Assembly: GCF_030733745.1 (NCBI RefSeq)
Contig: NZ_JASHIK010000020.1
Location: 29,297-93,296, forward strand
Length of the DNA stretch: 64,000 bases
Direction of reading: 5' to 3'
Source: Stappia sp. MMSF_3263
GTDB lineage: Bacteria; Pseudomonadota; Alphaproteobacteria; Rhizobiales; Stappiaceae
Of the stretch, positions 14,727 to 23,145 are shown one piece after another. The notes beneath the pieces are model-generated. The model searched no databases. It was not told the DNA's origin and worked only from the letters and a program-made list of their open reading frames with translations. Every line of letters starts with the position of its first letter. The stretch's first letter is position 1. Position numbers and translations under genes: made by a program.

Positions 14727-17531
14727 CTACTGCTGGCCGACGACGACGCCGGTCGCCGTGTAGGTGCCGGTCGGATTGCTCAGCCCGAAGCTGCCGACCA
14801 CGCCCTGCGCCGGGCCCGCGGGACCGCGCACGAAAGCGCCGGTCAACGTGCCGGAAATATCGCCCTCCACCTCGGCGATGGCACCGCCGAAGTGATTGAG
14901 CGAAGTGGCAAGCCCGGCCGGCCCGGCGATCGTCCCGCCGACATTCACGCCGTCGAAACCGGTGATGCTGGCCGAGCCGACCCGCGAGCCGAAATTGTAG
15001 GTCATGTTGAAATTGCCGGCCGCCAGATACTGGGCCTGGCCGCCCTCGGTGCTGCGCGCGACATTGCCGACCGCATGTCCCGAGTAGGAGGCAGAGCCGG
15101 TCATTGGCAACTCGCCGAAGGTGGAAACGTCCCCGGCCGCCCAGGTGCCCAGATGCACGATGTCGTTGCGCTGAGCGCCCGGCCCCGTCGCCGTGGTGTC
15201 CTCGCCGGCGAACCGGGTGCCCCAATACCCCCATTCGAGAAAGGCGCAGGTACAGCGCGCAACGTCGGTGAACAGGGCGTCGTCGGCGCCGCCGACCAGT
15301 GTCGAGGGCACCATGAAGCTGCGCGGATTGCTGTCCGGCACCAGCACCTCCTCCGCATCGGTGATGGCGAAGGTTTCGCCGAAATTGTGGGTCAGGGCGT
15401 AGGTCCCGTCATCGATCAACGCCGACTGGCCGCTGGGGCCAGTGGTGAACAGGCTGTCGCCGAAGCCGAGCACAAGGCCGGCGAGATGCGGATCCCGTCC
15501 CAATACGTCGGCAACCGACATGCCGGCGCCGATCGAATTCGAGGTCGCGTCGAATACCATGACGAGCGCGTCGGGCGTCACCGACCAGAACGGAGTGGCC
15601 GCCCCGCCATGGGAGCCCGCCTCCACCATGCCCGAGGCAAAGCCGTTCAGGACACGGGAGGTGCGCGAATATTCGGAGATCGGCGTCGCCGACTGGAGCT
15701 GCGCCACGTGCAGATAACCGGCCACCTGCTCGCCCGGGCTGTCATAGGGCGAGGGAGGAACGGCCGAGACATCGTGGCCCACATCCCGCGTATCGAGCCC
15801 GTAGCCAAGGACGAAGGTCTCCGCGTCGGGGCCGAAGACATGGCTGCCGTCCGCGGCCGCAACGGAGCTGACGGGGCCGGCGAATGAGACCGAAGGACCA
15901 TCCGCCGACGCCCGGTATCCACCACGGCGCGGGCCGCCGACAACAAAGCCGCTGGTCTCGTCTTCGTGGATCCGTCCCACTGACAGGGAGATGGCCGAGG
16001 ACTGGGACATGCCGCTGCCCTCGATGTTCATCGAGGCAACAAGGAAGCGCGGGTCATCGGCAATCAGGTCGTCACCCGCCACCAGCAGCAGGTCACTGGT
16101 GCGAACATTTGCCAGAAAAGCCGACCCGAGCGCGTCCGCCGCAAGCGGATTGAGGAAGTAAAGGTCATGGCCAGCGCCAAGCCGAGCGGTGTGGACCGGG
16201 TCGGCGGACAGCCTGTAGCGACGCACCTGGGCATCGTTGTTGGCCCGCACCGCGGCCGGGTCGGTGCGGGTGCCCCAAAAGCCGAAGACCGGCTGGCCGG
16301 TCGCCAGAACCGGCGTCGATCCGCCCTCGAACGCGCTTAGAAGCGAAGCCGAAATCTCCTCGAAATAGGTGAAGGCGACGAAATGGTCGCCGCTCCTGTG
16401 AACGGTCCCCACCACGACGCGATCGCCGCTCGTCACCACCCGGAAAGCCGCCTCGTCACCGCTTGGCAAGGGTATGGCGAGCGTCTCTCCGTCGATCGTT
16501 CCGGTGATCTGCGTCCCCTCCTCCCCGACGGTGAAGACAACCTCACGGTCCGCGACGGTGCTGCCGCCAAGCAGGCCCTGGGCACCGGGATCGGTCACGG
16601 AAAACGTCTCGGAGGCGGGAGTGTAGGATGTGCCGGCCGAGAGCACGCGAACGCGCACGGTCGACCCGTCGACCGGCGTGTCGGTCCGCCGCACGATGTC
16701 GTTGTTGGCGCCCCGGTTGATCACATTGGTGACATGCCCGCTTTCGTTGATGTTGGTCGAGCGCACCACCTGCGGCTTCGGCCGCGGCGCGACATTGGTC
16801 GTCCGTCGCCCGGAATTCGCCCTGCCCACCGGAGAGCGGGAGACCTTCTGGTCGGTCGGCGGGGTCGGGGCTCCGCCCGACTGCCCCGGCGAACCGGACA
16901 GCCCGCGTTGCACGCCGCCGATATCCGCCTGCGTGGTGCGACGGACGACAGGACGCTCCAGGCCGCCCGACAACGCCGCGGCAACCGAGAGCGTATAACC
17001 GCGCTCGTAGATGCGGCTCTGCTTGCCGTTCTTGCCGATGAAACTCAGTTCGTCACCGAAAAGCAGCGAGAACCGGCTTTCCTCTCCCTGCACGTTGAGA
17101 TTGGCGATGCCGCCGCGGATGCCAATCGTGCCGACGGGGGTCTTGACGGTGACGCCGCCCGGGTTCTTGCTCAGTTTGCCGCCGACAAAGCGGGCGACGC
17201 CCTTGCCGAACGAGGCGACGAGACGACCGGTTCCCGCATCCGGATCGTAGACGAATTCATCGATCACCAGATCGGAATTGGCGCCCACCGTAAAGGTCGA
17301 TCCGTCGACCAGCAGGATTTGCACGAGCCCGTCGCCGCGGGTCTCGATGCGCTCGCGAAAGATCAGGTTGTCGCCAAGGATGACCGTGCGCGCCGATGCG
17401 CCTGGCGGGGTTCGCGAGGCGTCCTGGTTGACCGCGGCGGCAACGCCCACCCGCTCGCCGGCACCGAAAGCGGGCGGGACGAGCAGCAATGCCATGCCGG
17501 CGATGCCGGCAGCGCCGAGTTGCTTGTGCAT
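14727..17531 (-). CDS. Large secreted FecR-domain protein with C-terminal TbpB-like barrel domain
   Basis: A 934-residue exported protein. Residues 1-23 are a Sec signal peptide ending near FGAGE; there is no lipobox Cys. A FecR domain spans about 25-150 (GLVQILLVDGSTFTVGANSD, VDIR-like GTIGIRGGIANL). A Pro/Arg/Thr-rich linker covers roughly 205-300, then a long beta-rich region. A C-T-C plus FLEWGYWG motif lies at 760-771. The last 135 residues show alternating Gly/aromatic strands and the ending GTLTGAFVRGP, VVGSFGLSNPTGTYTATG, resembling the eight-stranded barrel of TbpB-type T11SS clients. It lies 35 nt downstream of the Slam-like gene, so the two are probably co-expressed as transporter and client. 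Its function is unknown. Confidence 0.72.
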   Translation of the reverse strand: MHKQLGAAGIAGMALLLVPPAFGAGERVGVAAAVNQDASRTPPGASARTVILGDNLIFRERIETRGDGLVQILLVDGSTFTVGANSDLVIDEFVYDPDAGTGRLVASFGKGVARFVGGKLSKNPGGVTVKTPVGTIGIRGGIANLNVQGEESRFSLLFGDELSFIGKNGKQSRIYERGYTLSVAAALSGGLERPVVRRTTQADIGGVQRGLSGSPGQSGGAPTPPTDQKVSRSPVGRANSGRRTTNVAPRPKPQVVRSTNINESGHVTNVINRGANNDIVRRTDTPVDGSTVRVRVLSAGTSYTPASETFSVTDPGAQGLLGGSTVADREVVFTVGEEGTQITGTIDGETLAIPLPSGDEAAFRVVTSGDRVVVGTVHRSGDHFVAFTYFEEISASLLSAFEGGSTPVLATGQPVFGFWGTRTDPAAVRANNDAQVRRYRLSADPVHTARLGAGHDLYFLNPLAADALGSAFLANVRTSDLLLVAGDDLIADDPRFLVASMNIEGSGMSQSSAISLSVGRIHEDETSGFVVGGPRRGGYRASADGPSVSFAGPVSSVAAADGSHVFGPDAETFVLGYGLDTRDVGHDVSAVPPSPYDSPGEQVAGYLHVAQLQSATPISEYSRTSRVLNGFASGMVEAGSHGGAATPFWSVTPDALVMVFDATSNSIGAGMSVADVLGRDPHLAGLVLGFGDSLFTTGPSGQSALIDDGTYALTHNFGETFAITDAEEVLVPDSNPRSFMVPSTLVGGADDALFTDVARCTCAFLEWGYWGTRFAGEDTTATGPGAQRNDIVHLGTWAAGDVSTFGELPMTGSASYSGHAVGNVARSTEGGQAQYLAAGNFNMTYNFGSRVGSASITGFDGVNVGGTIAGPAGLATSLNHFGGAIAEVEGDISGTLTGAFVRGPAGPAQGVVGSFGLSNPTGTYTATGVVVGQQ

Positions 17532-17566
17532 GTCAGGCTCCTCGCTCCGACAGCCGATAACAGGTC

Positions 17567-18976
17567 TTAAAACGCCTTGACGACGCTCAGCGTCACGGAC
17601 GCGTTGGAATAGTCACGCGTCTGGTAATTGGATTGCATCCGCCGGAACTCGGCCGACAGGGCAAGCGCGAAATCCGCGCGCAACGGCACCGTCAGCCCGC
17701 TTCGGAGCCAGAACTCGTTGTCCCGCTGGCTTTCGGTGAAGCTGACGGCCGGGTCGGGCCGGTCGTACTGCCGGCGAATATAGCCCGCATCCCAGTCCAG
17801 CGACCAGGGCGCCTCGATCATCTCGACCGGCGAGGCAAAACGATAGGTGGCGCCGATACCGGCTCCTAGCTCCCAGCTCTGCTCGAAGCGGGCTGCCGCG
17901 TTCTCGTAATCACCGAGCACGGTGAGACGCGCCGACCAGTTGTTCGTCAACTGATAGCTGTGGGCCGCCTCCGCCAGGATCTGATACCCGTTGCGGTTGC
18001 TCACTGTCGGGTAGACCGCGCTGTCGCGGAACCAGCGGTAGCGGTATTCGAGCTTTGCGGTCAGCGCGGAGCGCAGGCTCGGCTGGACGGCGACGCGAGC
18101 GCCAAGGCCGGTGGCGCCGGAATAGTTCGTGTCATCGAGGCGCACGCCGGAGAGAATGCCGTAGACGCCGAACCGTGCATTGTCGATGTCGAACCGCGCA
18201 AGGTTGAAGGAAGGACCAAAGGTCAGCTCCGCCAGTTCGCTGTTCAGCCGGGCACTGTCGAAATAGCGGCCGCCATAGAAAAGCAGGTCCGCTTCCAGCA
18301 GATCGCCCTGGGTGCCAAGGTCATAGGCGGCATGGATATTGCCGGCGATGAACACGTTCCAGTCGGCACGGCCGACAGCCGTATCATCCAGCAGGAAATT
18401 CACACCGTTGAGCGTCACCTGCCGTCCACCGGGGCCGGCATTGGCATTGGACTGCCAGCGCAGGCCCGAAACCACCGTGGCCGAGAACTTCGTCGGCTCC
18501 TCGGCATTGTCGATCGCCGCCAGGAAGGTCTGCACCCGCTGTTCGACTTCGGCGGGAACGTCGGGCGCTTGCAGGGCCGCCTCGAAATAGGAGCGCGCTG
18601 CGTCGAAGGACCCCAGCCGGTAATAGAGAACGCCGAGTTCGAGCTGGATACGCGGCAGGCCCGGGGCGTAGATGAGCATGCGCTCGAAGGTCCCGATGGC
18701 CGCCTCGTAGTCGCCGATGCGGGCGGAGACGGTCGCGTACTCGAAGGCAATGTCGAGATTGGCCGGATCGCGCAGCATGGCCGCCAGAAGCTCGGTCTGG
18801 CGGGCTTTCAGCTGGTCGTCCGACACCGATGCCGCGGAAGCGGCTCCGTTCGCGGAAAACTCCGCCGATGTCGGAGCGGGCGCCTGGGCAAGCGCGTGAC
18901 CAGCGAAAACGGCAACCGCCAACGCCGCACCAGCGATACGCATCACACCGCGCCGGGCAATCTGGGCCAAGCTCAC
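17567..18976 (-). CDS. TPR plus outer-membrane beta-barrel protein, Slam-like
   Basis: A 469-residue protein built like surface lipoprotein assembly modulators (Slam, DUF560). A signal peptide ends near HALAQ; three TPR-like helical repeats cover about 50-150 (YEAAIGTFERMLIYAPGLPR, LGVLYYRLGSFDAARSYFEA). From about 165 the sequence becomes alternating amphipathic strands, starting FSATVVSGLRWQSNANAG and ending with a terminal Phe (SVVKAF), the signature of an outer-membrane barrel. Length matches Slam. GTG 18976 is preceded by GGAGGGG. The next gene encodes a protein with a TbpB-like C-terminal domain, the usual Slam client feature. A generic TPR/porin protein is the alternative. Confidence 0.72.
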   Translation of the reverse strand: MSLAQIARRGVMRIAGAALAVAVFAGHALAQAPAPTSAEFSANGAASAASVSDDQLKARQTELLAAMLRDPANLDIAFEYATVSARIGDYEAAIGTFERMLIYAPGLPRIQLELGVLYYRLGSFDAARSYFEAALQAPDVPAEVEQRVQTFLAAIDNAEEPTKFSATVVSGLRWQSNANAGPGGRQVTLNGVNFLLDDTAVGRADWNVFIAGNIHAAYDLGTQGDLLEADLLFYGGRYFDSARLNSELAELTFGPSFNLARFDIDNARFGVYGILSGVRLDDTNYSGATGLGARVAVQPSLRSALTAKLEYRYRWFRDSAVYPTVSNRNGYQILAEAAHSYQLTNNWSARLTVLGDYENAAARFEQSWELGAGIGATYRFASPVEMIEAPWSLDWDAGYIRRQYDRPDPAVSFTESQRDNEFWLRSGLTVPLRADFALALSAEFRRMQSNYQTRDYSNASVTLSVVKAF

Positions 18977-19181
18977 GAGCCCCTCCGAGCCGAATTCATG
19001 TACAAGAACGCGGCGAGCTTACGTTAGGCGAGTTGCGAGAGTCCCGACCCTTGGTCAAACCTGCAGGAATTTCCACGGGGATGTTGCATTCATGGCACAA
19101 AAGGCGCGCGGCCAGACCGGCCGCACGCGCCAAGTGACCAAAATCCGGTCAACATCGCAAGGATGGAGCAGGCAGCGGCGC

Positions 19182-20819
19182 CTACTTGACCTCGCGCGAC
19201 CGCTCTTCCGTGAACGGCGTGTAGCCATCCTGAAGCGCGCCGATATAGTCGGCCACCACCACTTCGAGCCCGGGTCCGAAGTCATAGGCGTTCATTCCCG
19301 CCTCGGCGAACACCTTGTAGCCGTCACCACCGCGGCGCATGTAGTCGTTGGTGGCGACACCATAGGTCTTGTCCGGATCGAGCGGCTCCCAGCCGTTCTC
19401 GCCGTTGACCTCGACCTGGATGATCCGGCCGTCACCGGGCTTGCGGGCACGGGTCCAGGAATAACGGATCCCGGCGACCTGCGGGAACCGTCCGGCCCCC
19501 TCCTCAACCTGGGAGACCCCGTTCTCCAGGGCGGCGATCACGTCCTTGCCCTTGAGCTGGAACGTTGCCAGCGCGTTCTGGAAGGGCAGCACGGTCAGCA
19601 CCTCGCCCATCGTGATCTCGCCGCCCTCGATCGAGGCGCGAAGCCCGCCGCCATTCTGGATCGCGATCTGAACGCCTTGCGCCTTGGTGCGCTCGAGCAT
19701 GGCGTCGGCAACGAGGTTGCCCATCGGGCATTCCCCGGCACGGCAGGTGTCACGCGAACCGTCGATCGTTCCGGTGGCACTGCCGATCACCCGGGCACGG
19801 ACCTCATCAAGCGGTGCGGCAAGTTCCGCGAGCCGCGCGGCCACCGCCTTGTCGGCCGGAACCGAGGCATCGAGAAGGATCGGGTTGCCGCTGGCCGAGG
19901 TCACGTTTCCGGCATCGTCGAAAACAACCTCGATCTCGCCGAGGAACTTGCCATAGGCATAGGCTTGGACGATGGGAACCTGTTTTCCGGACGGGTTCTG
20001 GACCAGCACTGGATAAGGCCCGGCCGCTCCCTCGAACGTATTCGACAGGAGAGTGTGCGAATGGCCACCGACGATGATGTCGATCCCCGGCACGCGAGAC
20101 GCAATCTCCATGTCCCGCGGCAGCCCCATATGGGTGATCGCGACGATCTTGGTGATGCCGGCGGCTTCCAGCCCCTCGACCGCGCCCTTGAGGTAGTCCT
20201 CGGCCCGCGAGAACAGGACATTGGGGCCCGGCGACGAGGTTTCCACGGTGTCCTCGGCAAGGGCGGACACGATGCCGATCCGTTCGCCGCCGACCTCCAG
20301 CACCAGCGTGCCAGGCACCTTGCCCTTCAAGGTGGGTTCGTTCTCCACGTTGATGTTGCCGGACAGAACGGGAGCGTCGACCTTGTCGATGAAGTCGGAC
20401 AGCCCCTTGGGTCCGTCGTCGAACTCGTGATTGCCGACAGCCATCGCATCAAAGCCGATCATGTTCATGAACTCGGCCGCGGCGGCTCCCTTGTAGGTGG
20501 TGTAGAAGAGCGAGCCCTGAAACTGGTCGCCGGCATCCAGCGTCAGCACGTTGCGGCCGGCGGCGGACAGCGCGGCGCGGCGGTCGTCGATCTTCGCCTT
20601 GATGCGCGCGACGCCGCCGAAGCACTTCCCGTCGGCCTCGTCCTTGCTGCCGCAGGTCGAGTCGTACTTGTTGATGGCTTCCAGGCGGGAATGCAGATCA
20701 TTGATATGCAGGATCGTCAGGGCATAGTCGGCCCGCGCCGTCGCCACTCCCAGAACCGCAGTACCGCCAAACCCGCAAGTCAGCGCCAAGGCGCAGGCAC
20801 CCAACATTCCCAGCCGCAT
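19182..20819 (-). CDS. 5'-nucleotidase / metallophosphatase, periplasmic
   Basis: A 545-residue UshA-type enzyme. A signal peptide is followed by the metallophosphoesterase domain with LTILHINDLHSRL (D-x-H), LDAGDQFQGSLF, AVGNHEFDDG, ITHMG and VGGHSHTLLSN, all metal or catalytic motifs intact. The C-terminal substrate domain contains IQNGGGLRASIEGG. Such enzymes hydrolyse nucleotides or UDP-sugars in the periplasm. ATG 20819 was chosen over 20840 because GGGAG precedes it and the signal peptide begins there. It lies between the two FecR genes, but 205 nt from the Slam-like gene, so a link is unproven. Confidence 0.92.
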   Translation of the reverse strand: MRLGMLGACALALTCGFGGTAVLGVATARADYALTILHINDLHSRLEAINKYDSTCGSKDEADGKCFGGVARIKAKIDDRRAALSAAGRNVLTLDAGDQFQGSLFYTTYKGAAAAEFMNMIGFDAMAVGNHEFDDGPKGLSDFIDKVDAPVLSGNINVENEPTLKGKVPGTLVLEVGGERIGIVSALAEDTVETSSPGPNVLFSRAEDYLKGAVEGLEAAGITKIVAITHMGLPRDMEIASRVPGIDIIVGGHSHTLLSNTFEGAAGPYPVLVQNPSGKQVPIVQAYAYGKFLGEIEVVFDDAGNVTSASGNPILLDASVPADKAVAARLAELAAPLDEVRARVIGSATGTIDGSRDTCRAGECPMGNLVADAMLERTKAQGVQIAIQNGGGLRASIEGGEITMGEVLTVLPFQNALATFQLKGKDVIAALENGVSQVEEGAGRFPQVAGIRYSWTRARKPGDGRIIQVEVNGENGWEPLDPDKTYGVATNDYMRRGGDGYKVFAEAGMNAYDFGPGLEVVVADYIGALQDGYTPFTEERSREVK

Positions 20820-21088
20820 GTCCGTCGTCTCCCAGATCATCCCTGCCCGACCCCGCCGGGACCGTCCAGGCTACGCAAACGAGCGGACACCGGAGCCGTC
20901 GAGCCCAGCCCGCCGGCGCCAGATTGCGCGCCATGTCGCCAGGCGCAGGATATCGCCCTTGCCTGCCGAGACTGCCAGCTTGCCGGAGGGATATCAACAA
21001 CTCAGGGGACCTCGGCGGTCCTGCCTGCCCGACATTCACACGCGCGAATGCGCCTGTCGTCGGATCATGACGGGCAACCCGGCCCGGT

Positions 21089-21922
21089 TCAGCAGTAATA
21101 GCCGCAATATTGCTTGGTTTCCTGCAGGATCACGGAATTCGCGTGATTGAGATCGAGCAAGCCGCGCGGCACGTTGCGCTGGCCCAGAACCGGTGCGGGA
21201 AACCGCGGCAGAGGCGCAGAGTCCAGGGCGGAGTTGACCTGCGAGAATTTCCGCAGCTGGCCGTTTCCGGCGCGATTGCCGGAGGGCCGATTCCCGGACA
21301 AGAGAGAGTTGACCAGCGCCAGGATCGACTTGGGCGTCCGCTGCGACGTGCCCCCGGCGCCCGAGGGCACGATGGAGAAGCCCGGCCGGTAAACCCGGGT
21401 CACCTTGCCATTGCGTCCGGTGAAGGTGAGATCCTTGCCGAAAAGGAAGGAGAAGATCGTCTGGCCGTCGCGGTCGACAAGATTGGCCATGCCGCCACGC
21501 ACGCCGATCGTCCCCTGGCGGGTGTTGATGGTGACGCCGCCGCGGTTCTTGGAGATCTTGCCGCCGACATAACGCGCCACCCCGCGCCCGAAGGTCGCGA
21601 CAAGCTTGCCCTGCCCCTCGGCCGGCCGGTAGACGAACTCGTCGATCACCAGGCTGGAATTCGGCCCGACCACGAAATTCGATCCGTCCGCGAGAAGCAC
21701 CTGAACGAGACCCGAGGGTCCGGTCGCGATCCGCTCACGGCTGAACATCTCCTTGCCGATCCGCACGGTCTTCATCGCGCCGCCGCCAACCTGGCTTCTG
21801 GCACTCTGGTTCACGGCGCTGGCGACCCCGACACGGTCCGCCGCCGCGACACGATCGGCCTGCGCGGAAACAAGCGATCCCGCGACGAGCGCGGTGGCGA
21901 GGAGACGGGCGGAGAAGGTCAT
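21089..21922 (-). CDS. Exported FecR-domain protein (short paralogue)
   Basis: A 277-residue exported protein with a signal peptide (about 1-28) and a FecR domain at about 30-160, strikingly similar to that of the 934-residue protein 4 kb away (both contain LVIDEFVY, GVAR(F/Y)VGGK(L/I)SKN, GGVT and GTIG(I/V)RGG(I/M)ANL). It lacks the central region and the barrel domain and ends in an odd tail, QYCGYYC. A good RBS (AGGAG) precedes ATG 21922. No sigma factor is nearby, so the classic FecR anti-sigma role is unlikely; function unknown. Confidence 0.82.
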   Translation of the reverse strand: MTFSARLLATALVAGSLVSAQADRVAAADRVGVASAVNQSARSQVGGGAMKTVRIGKEMFSRERIATGPSGLVQVLLADGSNFVVGPNSSLVIDEFVYRPAEGQGKLVATFGRGVARYVGGKISKNRGGVTINTRQGTIGVRGGMANLVDRDGQTIFSFLFGKDLTFTGRNGKVTRVYRPGFSIVPSGAGGTSQRTPKSILALVNSLLSGNRPSGNRAGNGQLRKFSQVNSALDSAPLPRFPAPVLGQRNVPRGLLDLNHANSVILQETKQYCGYYC

Positions 21923-22045
21923 TTCAAGGCTCCTGTCGGGCGAAGTTGCCGGAACGAGTGGGCTGCCAGATCCTGAAAGTCAGCTTATCCCCGGCCCTGC
22001 TCCCTGTCGGTGATGCCGGTCACACAATGGCGATCCGTCCAAGCG

Positions 22046-22285
22046 TCATCGATCGGTATCCTCACGGGCATCGATCTCGGCCAGTTCCGCCAGATCTTCC
22101 GGCTCGAGCTCCACGACGGGAACGCTGTAGCCGCCGGAAAGCCAGCGATTGAGATCGACATCGGCGCAACGCGCCGAGCAGAACGGCTTGAACCGTTCGA
22201 TCGAAAGCTTGTTGCAGACCGGGCACGGCCGGGCGCGAAAATCCTTTCGCGCGGACTTGCCGGACTGACCTTCCACTGGGGGCAT
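22046..22285 (-). CDS. yacG: DNA gyrase inhibitor YacG
   Basis: A 79-residue zinc-ribbon protein. The four zinc ligands are in CPVC and PFCSARC, followed by the family-typical [16 protein letters not shown]. YacG proteins inhibit gyrase by binding GyrB. ATG 22285 is preceded by AGGA at good spacing; an in-frame TTG two codons upstream is less likely. An acidic C-terminal tail ([18 protein letters not shown]) is also usual. In relatives yacG follows maf directly; here two unrelated genes intervene. Confidence 0.93.
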   Translation of the reverse strand: MPPVEGQSGKSARKDFRARPCPVCNKLSIERFKPFCSARCADVDLNRWLSGGYSVPVVELEPEDLAELAEIDAREDTDR

Positions 22286-22338
22286 CTGCAATTCCTGATC
22301 GTCGACAACGAGGCTGCCGGACGGCAGCCGACCTGTTC

Positions 22339-23145
22339 TCAGCTATACTTTAGCGTGATGCCGCCGTCGACCACCAGCGAATGACCCGTGATGTACCGCG
22401 CATCGTCGCTTGCGAGAAACAGCGCCGCGTTCGCCACGTCCCATGCATCTCCCATGTGGCCCATCGGCACCTGGCCGTCGCGCTTGCGCCACATCGCCTC
22501 GACGTCTCCATCGCCATAGACGCTGGCAAGGCCCGCGGCATGTTCGACCATCGGGGTCTTCATCAGGCCGGGCAGCACCGCGTTGACCCGGATGCCACGC
22601 GCGGCATATTCGACGGCCGTGGTGGCGGTGAGATGATTGACCGCCGCCTTGGAGGAATAATAGGTCGAATAGGCAACCCCGGTATAGCGAAGCGAGGCAA
22701 TCGACGAGATGTTGACGATCGCACCGCCGCCGCCGCGCTCCATTACCGGGATGGCGTGCTTCATGGCGAGGAAGACGCTCTTCAGGTTGACCGCATGGAC
22801 CCGGTCCCATTCGGCCTCGTCGAGCTCGACGACACCGCCGACCTCGGCAATGCCGACATTGTTGTCGAGCACCTGCAGCCCTCCGAAACGGTCGACGGCA
22901 AGCTGGACGGCGGCCGCGACCTGCGCGCTCTTGGTGGCATCGCAGGCGATGGCGACCGCCTCTCCGCCCTCGCTCTCGATCAGGGCCCGCGTTTCCTCGG
23001 CCGCCGCCGCACTGATATCGGCGCAGACCACCCGGGCGCCTTCGCGGGCAAAGAGCACGGCCGTCGCCTTGCCGTTACCCCAGCCGGGTCCGACGGACCC
23101 CGCCCCGATGACGAGCGCCACCTTGCCTGCCAAACGTCCGCTCAT
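22339..23145 (-). CDS. Short-chain dehydrogenase/reductase
   Basis: A 268-residue classical SDR. The cofactor turn is unusual, [14 protein letters not shown] rather than the common TGxxxGIG; catalytic residues follow as NISSIAS and [10 protein letters not shown] (Tyr-x3-Lys), with NNVG in place of NNAG. Its ATG overlaps the acyl-CoA ligase stop, so the two are coupled. It probably oxidises a 3-hydroxyacyl-CoA or secondary alcohol related to the ligase product, which is inference. No RBS conflict was seen. Confidence 0.9.
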   Translation of the reverse strand: MSGRLAGKVALVIGAGSVGPGWGNGKATAVLFAREGARVVCADISAAAAEETRALIESEGGEAVAIACDATKSAQVAAAVQLAVDRFGGLQVLDNNVGIAEVGGVVELDEAEWDRVHAVNLKSVFLAMKHAIPVMERGGGGAIVNISSIASLRYTGVAYSTYYSSKAAVNHLTATTAVEYAARGIRVNAVLPGLMKTPMVEHAAGLASVYGDGDVEAMWRKRDGQVPMGHMGDAWDVANAALFLASDDARYITGHSLVVDGGITLKYS

